Below are positions 52,888 to 62,127 of a DNA stretch of 64,000 nt, piece after piece. The stretch spans positions 205,477 to 269,476 of the forward strand of contig NZ_JAJNCZ010000007.1 in the NCBI RefSeq assembly GCF_021026345.1, read 5' to 3'. The translations under genes and the position numbers were made by a program. The stretch is from Rhizobium sp. GN54. Lineage in GTDB: Bacteria; Pseudomonadota; Alphaproteobacteria; Rhizobiales; Rhizobiaceae. The notes under the pieces were generated by a model. The model saw only the letters and a program-made list of their open reading frames with translations, was not told the origin of the DNA and searched no databases. The stretch's first letter is position 1, and each line of letters opens with the position of its first letter.

Positions 52888-54903
52888 ATGATCACCATGG
52901 ACAAGATCAACGAGGAGATCGCCCACTTCATCGGCATGCTTCATATGACTGCCGAACAAGCTCTTGTCAGGCACGCTTACGAGGAGTTCGACGCTCTCAA
53001 GCCGGTCGAACCGGCCCCCGACACGCCGGCACCCGGCAATTTGCCGTTTGCAGCGCCCTACGAATTCATCGGCTTCGATCCGGACGTTCCGTATCGCTCT
53101 CCCCCGCCCGGTCCGATGGACGGGGATCCGCGCGGCTTTCCCAACATGCTTCCGCCCCCACCGCCGCTCGTACCCGACTTTCCGGAGTTCTCCGTGACGC
53201 CGATGGTCAGGATAGAGGATGCCGTCGCGTCGGGCGGGGTTGCAGCGGCGGGCCCGCCGGAACTCGAACCGCCAGGCTCCGTCGTCACCTACATCAACCA
53301 GGCGATCGGCCTCTCCGACAACGACGTCTTCAGCGTCGGCGGGCATGGCCTTTCCTTTACGCCGGACGACGTGAGCGCCGACGAACTGCTCGATGCGGCC
53401 GAGGCGGCCTATTCCCTGTCGCCGATCGGCGGGCTGGAGCGCTCGGGATCGAGCGCGGAGATGATCGAGACCGTCAATGACATCGCCGCCCGCCTGGACG
53501 GGTTCGCCGCCGGCAACGGCAGCGAGTTCCAGGTCTTCGTGCAACAGGGACAGAGCATCAGCGGCGTGTTCGTCAACGGCGAATTGGTGGACGAAGCGCC
53601 GAAGCTCACGGACTACCACGAATTCGAGAAAGAGGACGAGCCGGACGGAACCGAGACCGGCCCGACAGGCAATGCCACCGTCGGCGAAGACGGATCGATC
53701 CGGATCGAGGCGTCGGTAACGCTGACCGCCGGCGACAACACGCTGGTCAACGAGGCCATCGTGAAGAACTTCTGGACTGCCGGCACCGTGACCGCAGTCG
53801 TCGGCAACCACATCGAGCTCAATGCGATCGTTCAGACGAATGCGATCTGGGACGCAGACAAGATCGGGACCGGCGTCTGCGACTGGACAAGCGATGACGC
53901 TGTCAACGAGGTGCTGAACATCGCCTCCTTCAACCGGACAGACCTTTCCGCAGGCGACGATAAGGCAGACGGGACGGACGGCGGATTTCCCGATTTCTGG
54001 GCCGTGACGAAGATCGAGGGCGACCTGTTGATGGTCAACTGGCTCGAACAGTTCATCTTCAAGACCGACAACGACGTCGGGATTCTGTCGTCGACCGGCG
54101 TCACGACGAGCGTCATCAGCGGTGACAATACGGGCGTCAACCAGACCTCCATCTTCGACCTCGGCTTCTCCTACGACCTCATCGTCGTCGGCGGATCGAT
54201 CTATGACGCAAACATCATCCAGCAGATCAATGTCCTTTTCGACAACGACCTGCTCGGCGGCGTGGAGGGCTTCGAGACGAAGGGGACCGGCTCGGCCTCC
54301 ACATCGGACAACCTGTTGTGGAACGAGGCGATGATTCACAACATCGGCGGCGCGGACCGCTTCGCGGCCCTGCCCGACGCCTACCGCGAGACCGCGGAAG
54401 ACCTTGCTGACGGCAAGAACACGATTTCCGAGGATGTCCTGAGCGACGAGGCCTTTGCCGGGCTAAAGGGCCTCAACGTGCTCTACATCGAGGGCGACAT
54501 CATCAACCTGCAGCACATCAAGCAGACCAGCGTGCTGGGGGATTGCGACCAGGTCGCGCTGGCGATGGACCAGCTCAAACCGCATCTCGACACCGACTGG
54601 ACCATCTCGACCGGCGGCAACGCGCTGATCAACAACGCCGCGATCGTCAACCTCGATTCCTTCGGCAAGACCTATGTCGGCGGCGAGAAATATTCGCAGG
54701 AAACACTCATCCAGGCCGAACTGATCTCGTGCGAACCCGAGCGCCTCGGCGCTCAGGATCCGAACATGCTGGTCAGCGAAGCAATCGCATTCCTCGACGA
54801 CCCGACGGCCGGGGCCGACCAGCACCCGGCGCACGGCGTCTATATTCCGTCTGCCAATGACGGGCCGACGGACGACGGGCTGCAACACGTGCTCGGTCAT
54901 TGA
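52888..54903 (+). CDS. Repeat protein of the type I secretion operon, function unknown
   Basis: A 671-residue protein not recognised. Residues 40-130 are Pro-rich. From 280 on there are imperfect repeats of about 45 residues: GDNTLVNEAIVKN...VVGNHIELNAIVQTNAIWDAD (282-324), GDNTGVNQTSIFD...VVGGSIYDANIIQQINVLFDND (412-454), SDNLLWNEAMIHN...IEGDIINLQHIKQTSVLGDCD (473-554, with an insertion), and GGNALINNAAIVN...YVGGEKYSQETLIQAEL (576-612). A shorter related stretch lies near 375-397. No signal peptide. A clear GGGGGAG ribosome site precedes ATG 52888. The gene is 12 nt before the type I ABC transporter, so it is probably a second substrate or an export partner. Confidence 0.82.
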   Translation: MITMDKINEEIAHFIGMLHMTAEQALVRHAYEEFDALKPVEPAPDTPAPGNLPFAAPYEFIGFDPDVPYRSPPPGPMDGDPRGFPNMLPPPPPLVPDFPEFSVTPMVRIEDAVASGGVAAAGPPELEPPGSVVTYINQAIGLSDNDVFSVGGHGLSFTPDDVSADELLDAAEAAYSLSPIGGLERSGSSAEMIETVNDIAARLDGFAAGNGSEFQVFVQQGQSISGVFVNGELVDEAPKLTDYHEFEKEDEPDGTETGPTGNATVGEDGSIRIEASVTLTAGDNTLVNEAIVKNFWTAGTVTAVVGNHIELNAIVQTNAIWDADKIGTGVCDWTSDDAVNEVLNIASFNRTDLSAGDDKADGTDGGFPDFWAVTKIEGDLLMVNWLEQFIFKTDNDVGILSSTGVTTSVISGDNTGVNQTSIFDLGFSYDLIVVGGSIYDANIIQQINVLFDNDLLGGVEGFETKGTGSASTSDNLLWNEAMIHNIGGADRFAALPDAYRETAEDLADGKNTISEDVLSDEAFAGLKGLNVLYIEGDIINLQHIKQTSVLGDCDQVALAMDQLKPHLDTDWTISTGGNALINNAAIVNLDSFGKTYVGGEKYSQETLIQAELISCEPERLGAQDPNMLVSEAIAFLDDPTAGADQHPAHGVYIPSANDGPTDDGLQHVLGH

Positions 54904-54915
54904 GGAGACGAGGGG

Positions 54916-57441
54916 ATGTCTGACAACCGCAAGAGGGTTGCCGATGGCAATGACCTGCACGATGTGCCCTTGGAAGGCGTTCGGCCGGCTACCTACGACG
55001 AGGCCTATGCACGGTTTCAGAATGCCGTGCAGCAGTGCCAGGCGGCCGCCGTCGAGGGGCCGGATTCAGCTGTCGCCATGACATCTGCGCATCGCGCGAA
55101 ATTCGGCCCGCCCAACAGGCCGGGGCCCAGGATCGTCCCCACGGAGAGCGAACAGCCGGCCGTCCCGCCCCGAGTCGCAGTCGTCCTGCCGGCCCCGCCT
55201 CAGGACACGCGGCGGCGCGACCCGCAATCCGCAGCGAGGCCCGAAAGCCCGGAGCGGACGCCGGGGATGGGCCCGCGGGGCATGCCGCAGCCGGATAAGG
55301 ATACCCGCCCGATCAAGACGGCAGCCTCCCCCGCGGCCCCTCGTCCCGCGCCCCAGCCTGTCGTCATCGGTCCGCCACCGGCCGTCGCAAAACCGGAAAT
55401 CCTGACCTTCGTTCCCCAACCGGTCACTCGGATTGCCGCAGAGCCGGTCATGCAGGCTGCGGCGGAGCCGGTCGTGCAGGCAAAAGCGCAGGACAAACCG
55501 GCAGCGGCACCGATCAGGGAGCGGACACGCGCGCTTTTCGGCGAAGCCAGACCGGAGACGGCCAAGCGCGAACCGACCGTTGCCAAGGGGGCCGAAGGCC
55601 TCGTGACGATCGAGGGCGACACCGGCCCGATAAAGGCGGGTTCGGGGCCGAACGACAAGGCCTTCTCCGGCGGCGGAGGGAAGGGTTCGGGCTCGGGCGG
55701 CGGCACCTTTCACAAGCGGCTCGGACCCGTGGATTTCTCCGCAAGCCTCAAGGCCGGGATCGACGCCGTCAGGCTCAACCTGGCTGCGGTCATGGTGTTC
55801 ACCCTTGCCACCAATGTGCTGGTGCTGGCGGTGCCCATCTACCTGTTCCAGATCTCCGATCGCGTGCTGACCAGCCGCTCGCTCGACACCCTGATCATGC
55901 TGACGCTCGTCATCGTCGGCGCGATCGTGCTGCAGGCGATCTTCGACGCGATACGTCGCTTCATCCTGATGCGCACGGCCGTGGAAGTCGCGGTGCAACT
56001 GGGCGCGCCCATTCTGAGCGCTGCGGCGACCGCATCGCTCAACGGCAGCGGACGGGAGTACCAGACGCTCGGCGATCTCCAGCAGGTGCGGTCCTTCCTC
56101 GTATCCAGAACCCTGCTGTCGTTCCTCGACGCCCCGCTTGCGCCGCTGTTCGTCGTCGCCGTCTTCCTCGTCCATCCCCATCTCGGATCGATCGTGATCG
56201 CCACGGCGCTGCTTCTTCTCATCCTCACCCTCGTCAACCAGCGCCTGACGGCGGCCCCATTCGCGGAGGCGAACACCTCGCAGGTGAAGGCCAATCTTCA
56301 CCTGGAATCGATGTCGCGCAATTCGCAGGTGATCAACGCACTCGCCATGATACCCGAAGCGGTGCAGATCTGGGGGAAGGACACGGCCGCCTCCCTGAAG
56401 GCGCAGGTCGTCGCGCAGGATCGCAACATCGCCATCAGCGCACTCTCCAAGGGCATCCGCCTTCTGGCGCAGGTGGCCATGTTGGGATGGGGTGCTCACC
56501 TAGCGATCAACGGCGAAATGACCGGCGGCATGGTGATCGCGTCGTCGATCATCGCCGGACGCGCACTGGCGCCGATCGAGGGCGCCATCGAAGGGTGGAG
56601 CCAGTACAGCCAGTCACGGGCGGCCTATAGCCGGATAACCAGCCTGCTCAAGGCATCGCCACTCAATTTCGAACGCTTGAACCTGCCGCGGCCGGAAGGC
56701 CGGCTGGATGTGGAGCGGCTGCTCTACGTGCCGGGCGGGACCAAGCGCGTCGTGCTGAACGGCCTCTCCTTTGCCTTGCAGCCGGGCGATTCGCTTGCCG
56801 TCATCGGCAACTCCGGGGCCGGCAAGACAACGCTCGGAAAGATGCTGGTCGGCTCGATCCTGCCGACATCCGGCAACGTCCGGCTCGACCTCATGGACAT
56901 CCGGAACTGGGACCAGCGGCAATTTGGCCAGAACATCGGCTATCTGCCACAGGACGTGCAGCTCTTCCCCGGGACGATCAAGGCGAACATCGCGCGCATG
57001 CGCCAGGACGCAACCGACGAGCAGATCTACAAGGCGGCGATGCTTGCCGACGTCCACGAGATGATCGCCACGCTGCCGCACGGCTACGAGACCATCGTGG
57101 CTGCCGACGGGTCGCCGCTTTCCGGCGGGCAGAAGCAGCGCATCGCACTCGCCCGCGCCTTCTTCGGCGATCCCCGCATGGTCGTGCTGGACGAGCCGAA
57201 CTCCAATCTCGACAGCGCCGGCGACGCCGCCTTGATGCGCGCCCTGGAACACGCCAAGGAGCACAAGATCACCATGATCACGATCACGCAGCGACCGGCG
57301 CTGCTCAGCAATGTCGACAAGGTCCTGCTTTTGGTCAACGGCACCGTGGCGCTGTTCGGCCTGCGGCAGGACGTATTGAAGGCGCTGGAGACGCGGGGCA
57401 TCCAGATCGACAACGGCTCGTTTGGCCATCAGTTGCAGTAG
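54916..57441 (+). CDS. Type I secretion permease/ATPase with long N-terminal extension
   Basis: An 841-residue PrsD/HlyB-type exporter. Residues 1-265 are a Pro/Ala-rich, low-complexity extension not found in standard family members of about 580 residues. The membrane domain (about 285-560) has five to six segments, including VPIYLFQISDRVLTSRSLDTL, typical of the PrtD/PrsD group. The ATPase domain (about 600-830) has Walker A GNSGAGKT (631-638), Q-loop YLPQDVQLF, signature LSGGQ (735-739), Walker B MVVLDEPNSNLD (755-766) and a TQRP switch region in place of the usual His. No C39 peptidase domain. It should export C-terminal-signal proteins in one step with the HlyD partner and an outer-membrane TolC, which is not in the window. 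Confidence 0.93.
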   Translation: MSDNRKRVADGNDLHDVPLEGVRPATYDEAYARFQNAVQQCQAAAVEGPDSAVAMTSAHRAKFGPPNRPGPRIVPTESEQPAVPPRVAVVLPAPPQDTRRRDPQSAARPESPERTPGMGPRGMPQPDKDTRPIKTAASPAAPRPAPQPVVIGPPPAVAKPEILTFVPQPVTRIAAEPVMQAAAEPVVQAKAQDKPAAAPIRERTRALFGEARPETAKREPTVAKGAEGLVTIEGDTGPIKAGSGPNDKAFSGGGGKGSGSGGGTFHKRLGPVDFSASLKAGIDAVRLNLAAVMVFTLATNVLVLAVPIYLFQISDRVLTSRSLDTLIMLTLVIVGAIVLQAIFDAIRRFILMRTAVEVAVQLGAPILSAAATASLNGSGREYQTLGDLQQVRSFLVSRTLLSFLDAPLAPLFVVAVFLVHPHLGSIVIATALLLLILTLVNQRLTAAPFAEANTSQVKANLHLESMSRNSQVINALAMIPEAVQIWGKDTAASLKAQVVAQDRNIAISALSKGIRLLAQVAMLGWGAHLAINGEMTGGMVIASSIIAGRALAPIEGAIEGWSQYSQSRAAYSRITSLLKASPLNFERLNLPRPEGRLDVERLLYVPGGTKRVVLNGLSFALQPGDSLAVIGNSGAGKTTLGKMLVGSILPTSGNVRLDLMDIRNWDQRQFGQNIGYLPQDVQLFPGTIKANIARMRQDATDEQIYKAAMLADVHEMIATLPHGYETIVAADGSPLSGGQKQRIALARAFFGDPRMVVLDEPNSNLDSAGDAALMRALEHAKEHKITMITITQRPALLSNVDKVLLLVNGTVALFGLRQDVLKALETRGIQIDNGSFGHQLQ

Positions 57442-57452
57442 GAGCGACGGCG

Positions 57453-58793
57453 ATGTCCGACATAGCGAAGATCCAGGACATCGAGTGGTACTCGGAGGTG
57501 CCCCGGTCTATCCGAAGGCAGATGACGGCCGGCATCATCTTGCTGGGCGCCACGTTCGGGGGCTTCGGGGCCTGGGCTTTCACCGCTCCGCTCGCCGCGG
57601 CAGTCATCGCCCAGGGCAGCTTCGTGGCGACCGGCCGCAACAAGGTGGTCCAGCACTATGAGGGCGGCATCATAAAGGAACTGCTCGTCAGCGAAGGCGA
57701 CGAGGTGGTGGAGGGCCAGCCGCTGGTGCGGCTCGACGAAACCGCCGCGCTGGCCAAGGAGCGCGAACTGTTCCTGCGTCGCGTCAGGCTGGAGGCGACC
57801 GCCGCGCGGCTGACATCCCTGTTCGAGGACGACGAGCACATGGACATCTCCGGCATTGCGGAGAAGCACCGCAACGACCCGGACGTGTCGTCGATCCTGA
57901 TGAACCAGCAGCTGAACTTCAAGGCTTTGCGGCTGAAGCAGTCGAACGAGCTGTCGCTCTTGCGCCAGAACATCAAGGCGCTGGAGTTCCGCAGCGAAGG
58001 ATACGCCCGCCAGCGCGTATCCATCATACGGCAACTGGAGCTGCTCGGTGAAGAGCAGGAGAGCAAGAAGAAGCTTCTCGCCAAGGCGCTGATCCGCGAG
58101 ACCGAACTGAAGGCCATCCAGCGCGCGATGGCGGACGCGGAGGGACAGATCGGCAGGCTGGAATCGGAAGTGGCCGAGACGCAGGCGCAGATCGTCAAGG
58201 GGCGACAGGAAATCGGCAGCACCGAACAGACCTACCGCGAAGACGCGCTCGACAGGCTGCAGGCGATCCAGGGCGAACTGGACACCGTCCGCGAACAGTC
58301 CCGTCAGGCCGAGAATGTCCTGCGCCGTGTGACGATCAACGCGCCGGTGACGGGGACCGTCGTGCGGACCCACTACCATACGGCGGGCGGCGTCATCGAA
58401 AGCGGCAAGGGCATCATGGAGATCTTGCCGGCCGGCGTGCCGCTGATCATCGAAGCGCAGATACCGCGCAACAATATCGACAGCGTATCGGTCGGGCAGA
58501 CGGCAACGGTCCGCCTGGTGGCACTCAACCAGCGCACTACGCCGGTTCTCTACGGCAACCTGTTCTATATTTCCGCAGACGCGCTGGAGGACAGCAAGCC
58601 GGGCATGCCGGCCCACGACGTCTACCTGGCGCGCGTGAACATTCCGGCGGAAGAGCTCGCGAAGGTCAAGGGCTTCCACCCGACGCCCGGCATGCCAGCG
58701 GAGGTGATGATCCAGACGGAGAAGCGCACCTTCTTCAGCTACATCGTCAAGCCGATCACCGACAGCATGTCCAGGGCATTCACCGAACGGTGA
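57453..58793 (+). CDS. Type I secretion membrane fusion protein (HlyD/PrsE-like)
   Basis: A 446-residue membrane fusion protein. One N-terminal membrane helix (about 25-48), then a lipoyl half-motif (VVQHYEGGIIKELLVSEGDEVVEGQPLVRLDET), a long coiled-coil hairpin (about 100-300), the second lipoyl half (INAPVTGTVVRTHYHTAGGVIESGKGIMEILP) and a beta-barrel domain. The C-terminus has HPTPGMPAEVMIQTEKRTFFSYIVKPITD, the HlyD-family signature. It bridges the ABC exporter to the outer-membrane channel. The gene starts 11 nt after the ABC gene and is the last of the operon. Confidence 0.94.
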   Translation: MSDIAKIQDIEWYSEVPRSIRRQMTAGIILLGATFGGFGAWAFTAPLAAAVIAQGSFVATGRNKVVQHYEGGIIKELLVSEGDEVVEGQPLVRLDETAALAKERELFLRRVRLEATAARLTSLFEDDEHMDISGIAEKHRNDPDVSSILMNQQLNFKALRLKQSNELSLLRQNIKALEFRSEGYARQRVSIIRQLELLGEEQESKKKLLAKALIRETELKAIQRAMADAEGQIGRLESEVAETQAQIVKGRQEIGSTEQTYREDALDRLQAIQGELDTVREQSRQAENVLRRVTINAPVTGTVVRTHYHTAGGVIESGKGIMEILPAGVPLIIEAQIPRNNIDSVSVGQTATVRLVALNQRTTPVLYGNLFYISADALEDSKPGMPAHDVYLARVNIPAEELAKVKGFHPTPGMPAEVMIQTEKRTFFSYIVKPITDSMSRAFTER

Positions 58794-58833
58794 ACCATCG
58801 ACGCCCCATGGCCGGACCCGCCAAAGGCTACAG

Positions 58834-60291
58834 TCAACCCCGCATGCCGGACTCGCGACGCTCGCTTCGGCCCTTCCGCTCGATCGCCGTCGGTGTCCGT
58901 GCCGTTCGGCGCGCCCGAGCACCCGGTCGTCCGGCCGGGACTCCTTCGCCGGGTTTTGCGTCCAGCATCCAGATGCCGCTTCCGAGCAGGAACAGGAACG
59001 ATACGTAGTTTGCGGCCCAGATGTGGACCGTGCAGCCGACAAGCATGAACATCACCATGCAGATGACGTATCCGGAACGGTAGGCATCGACCCTCTCGTC
59101 GACGCTCTTTCGATAGGCGACCCCGCAGATCGCGAAGAAGCAGGCTGCGAAGATCAGGATGACGCCCGGAATGCCGTGTCGCATCGCAATCAGAAGCCAG
59201 AAGTTGTCGACACTGTCTGCCATCCATGACGGCCTCGCCCAGTCGCCCAGGCCAATGCCGAACAACGAGTGGTTTGCGACCGAGGCGGACCCGAATTCCC
59301 AGATCAGCAGGCGAAACCAGCCGGTTTGCGGATCGAAGGTGAAACGGGAGATGTAGAATTGCACCGGCGTCTGGTTGGAGCCGATTTCAACGATCAGATA
59401 GCAGAGGAAGACGATCGCCCAGAAGATCTTCCATCGATAGCTGAACCGATGCAACGCCAGATTCCATCCGATGAATGCCAGTTGCATCACCATGCCCGCA
59501 ATGGGCGCCGACGACATCGACAAAAAGGCGGTGAAGAAGATAGCTGCCGGCATGATCCAGCGGGACAGGCCCGCCTTCCCGTAGCCGAGCACCTGATAGG
59601 CCAGGGCGAGGAAGCTTCCGCAGAAGAAACCGAAGGCGATCGAATGTCCGAATGGCCCCTGGACGCGCCAGAAACCCATTCGCGGCGTCATGAGCGTGAC
59701 CTCGGGGGTCGGAAAGACCGTGCCCAGGATCGTCAGCAGCGGCTTCTGGCCGGTCGTCCATTCGTAAAGGGCGAACGGAAGGAGGAGCATGACGAGCCAG
59801 CAGGCGAGCCGGACCATGTTGCGGAAGTCGTCTGCCGTGCGAATATAGCAGCGCGCCAGGAAATAGGCGCCGAGCGTCTCGATGTTCAGCATCCCTATCG
59901 CTTCGATCCCTGGCCCGATGCCATGGACGACGGCGAGGCTGAGCGAGGACCAGAGACTGAACAACAGGATGGCGACATCCACGACGCGGATCGACCCTGC
60001 CCTGCCGCTGACCCACATGAACAGGCATGGCAGCACGGCGGCGAGCAGGACGATCCGATATACCGACAGGTTCATCGGGCCGAGCGGTATAATCCACGGA
60101 ATGACGAGGCCGATAAGAAAGATGGCAACCGTCCATGGCAGCCGTGCGGTAGCCTTGTGGCCTGCCTGGCCCTGCCCATCGGTGGTGGCATCTGCGCCGG
60201 CGTCAATCCTGCTGCGCACACGTCCCCGATACGCGTCAGGTCTTGGCCTGCCGCTGCGGGAAACGTCGTCTCTCATCACCGTCGTCAGCAT
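58834..60291 (-). CDS. O-antigen ligase/Wzy-like polymerase
   Basis: About 485 residues with roughly ten membrane segments and the large periplasmic loop of the Wzy/WaaL (O-antigen_lig) family between about 250 and 330. Within it, GQKPLLTILGTVF... and MGFWRVQGPFGHSIAFGFFCGSF are typical of ExoQ-type exopolysaccharide polymerases. It would join repeat units in the periplasm. The chosen ATG (60291) follows AGGCAGG. The frame stays open to 61065 but that part is the antisense of the neighbouring glycosyltransferase. It converges on the HlyD gene with only about 40 nt between. Confidence 0.85.
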   Translation of the reverse strand: MLTTVMRDDVSRSGRPRPDAYRGRVRSRIDAGADATTDGQGQAGHKATARLPWTVAIFLIGLVIPWIIPLGPMNLSVYRIVLLAAVLPCLFMWVSGRAGSIRVVDVAILLFSLWSSLSLAVVHGIGPGIEAIGMLNIETLGAYFLARCYIRTADDFRNMVRLACWLVMLLLPFALYEWTTGQKPLLTILGTVFPTPEVTLMTPRMGFWRVQGPFGHSIAFGFFCGSFLALAYQVLGYGKAGLSRWIMPAAIFFTAFLSMSSAPIAGMVMQLAFIGWNLALHRFSYRWKIFWAIVFLCYLIVEIGSNQTPVQFYISRFTFDPQTGWFRLLIWEFGSASVANHSLFGIGLGDWARPSWMADSVDNFWLLIAMRHGIPGVILIFAACFFAICGVAYRKSVDERVDAYRSGYVICMVMFMLVGCTVHIWAANYVSFLFLLGSGIWMLDAKPGEGVPAGRPGARARRTARTPTAIERKGRSERRESGMRG

Positions 60292-60367
60292 CGGCCTGCC
60301 TTCGAAAACCGGTCCTCGCCATGTCGCGAGGCACGGTGGCTGTTGCGCGGTACACGGCGCGCGGAGA

Positions 60368-61438
60368 TCAGAAGTAGAACCGTGGAACGTGTATGCCGGT
60401 GTACCGGGCCCAATGCCAATCGACCCTGTTGAAGATTTCGCGCTCCGCAAACAGGCGCAACCGCGCGCTGTGACGGGCAAGGGCGGCCTGCAAGGCGCTC
60501 CTTTCATGGTGGCGCTCGTCGGCCACAAGCGCCCGGTATCCGGACGTGGCGACAATACCCGGCCACAGCGACGCGGCGAATTCGCGGTACTGTGCCGGCG
60601 GCGCATCATTGTCGGCGGGAAATTCGCAAAGCTCGCGCGCATGCCGGAGCGCCATGATGGCGAGCGAGCGCCTTGCCAGGCCATAGAGCTCATCCCTGTC
60701 CAGCAGATCCGCGCCTTCCTTTTCGAACGCAGCCTTGAACGCCCTGTGTCGTCCGTCCAGGTCGAACAGCACGCCGGCATGGATGGTTCGCTGCATGCTG
60801 AGCACATGGACGCGGTAGTAGGCCTGATCGGCGCCGTGGACGCGACCGATGTCGGAAATGGCCGCGATGCGCAGCCACATCTCCATGTCGGCGGAATGCG
60901 GGAGATCGGCACTATATCCGCCGATCCGCCGTTGAATATCAGCCCGGACGACTGCCTCGGGGCAGACGACGAAATTCTTTCCCGATCGACACATATGTCG
61001 GATCCACGTCCTTCCGCGCCAGATCGAGGTGCTGCTCGACGAGGTTCGCGCCGGCGGAAGGACATCGGTGAAGGAGATCGGTTGCCCGTAGGTCATGCCG
61101 ACGTTCGGATGGGCGTCCATCAGCGACGTGGCCCGCGACAGGGCGCCAGGCGTGAGCAAGTCGTCCGCCGAAAGCAGGACGAAGTAGTCGCCACGGATCT
61201 GTGCGATGCCTTCGTTGTAGGTCGCGATATGACCCTTGTTGGTCTCATGGCGGATGACCCGGATACGCGGATCGCGGCGCATCAGATCGGCGCAGACCCG
61301 GGGTGTGTCGTCGGACGAACAATCATCGATGATGAGGACATCGACATCGACGCCGTCCTGATCGAGAACGCTCTGGACGCACTGCTCCAGGTATCGCGCG
61401 TAGTTGTAACAGGGAACAAGGACCTGAACCGTCGCCAT
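60368..61438 (-). CDS. Glycosyltransferase family 2
   Basis: About 356 residues. GT2 domain at the N-terminus: VQVLVPCYNYARYLEQCVQSVL, VLIIDDCSSDDTPRV, ETNKGHIATYNEG and the metal-binding FVLLSADDLLTPG. HSADMEMWLRIAA (about 200) is the ED-like acceptor motif. C-terminal residues 240-356 are helical and of unknown role. ATG 61438 follows GGGAAAC; a GTG at 61462 is an alternative. It lies 76 nt before the Wzy-like gene and is probably co-transcribed. Confidence 0.88.
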   Translation of the reverse strand: MATVQVLVPCYNYARYLEQCVQSVLDQDGVDVDVLIIDDCSSDDTPRVCADLMRRDPRIRVIRHETNKGHIATYNEGIAQIRGDYFVLLSADDLLTPGALSRATSLMDAHPNVGMTYGQPISFTDVLPPARTSSSSTSIWRGRTWIRHMCRSGKNFVVCPEAVVRADIQRRIGGYSADLPHSADMEMWLRIAAISDIGRVHGADQAYYRVHVLSMQRTIHAGVLFDLDGRHRAFKAAFEKEGADLLDRDELYGLARRSLAIMALRHARELCEFPADNDAPPAQYREFAASLWPGIVATSGYRALVADERHHERSALQAALARHSARLRLFAEREIFNRVDWHWARYTGIHVPRFYF

Positions 61439-62127
61439 ATGGGTTTCCCGATGTTTCCTCACCTAGCCGATTCTAGATATTCGCCGACCCGAGACAAGAA
61501 TTACGGCCGTCACCCTTTTGCGGTAGGGACGCGACGAGGGCACGGCTCGAGCGCAGCCTGACCGGTGCCCGGACGTCCATTGGGATAGGCATCGCCCCTC
61601 CCAGCCTCCACCGGATGCCCGGCCATCGCGTTCTCTGTCCCCGGACTGACCGGACGGTCGGGCGACGGCCTGCCAGAGCGTGACGGAGCGCTTCGTCGAC
61701 CTGAAGCCGCTCCGCATTGAAAGCCGAACCATGCGCTGCTACGACCATCCCCATTTGCCGACCCCTTCAGCGGCCGCCCACCCGAGGCCCGCCGTCCCCT
61801 GCCATCCGCCAACCTTTCCGGCCGCGCGATCCGGGCCTGCACGTTGCAGCCTCGACTGCCGAAGTGGCCACTGCTGTCTCCATTCGCGCCATCGCAAGCC
61901 CATTTCGGTTGACGGGGATGCACAGGCTGCAGCTGGGCCGGATACCCGATCCGAAGCGAGGAGGTCGATGGCAGGTGTTCAACACCCCTTTCAAGGTTGC
62001 GGCAACGCGCGCTCCATGCAACTATCGGCCCGTCAACTCATCGCAAATCACGCGCATCGAATGTCGCGGCGAACATGCTTGTTCGCCGACGGGATTGCTG
62101 TGCCGTGCCTGCTGCAGGGAGGCCATC
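61439..62127. other. Intergenic region without recognised gene
   Basis: About 690 nt. Several open frames exist on both strands but all are Arg/Pro/Ser-rich and show no domain. It must contain the promoters of the glycosyltransferase (minus) and the symporter (plus). Confidence 0.5.

Noticed and set aside
60292..61065. N-terminal extension of the Wzy-like protein
   Set aside because: It is the antisense-frame reading of the neighbouring glycosyltransferase gene region.
61717..62127. N-terminal extension of the symporter
   Set aside because: Pro/Arg/Cys-rich and unrelated to the family; the GTG at 62128 has a strong RBS and gives the normal length.
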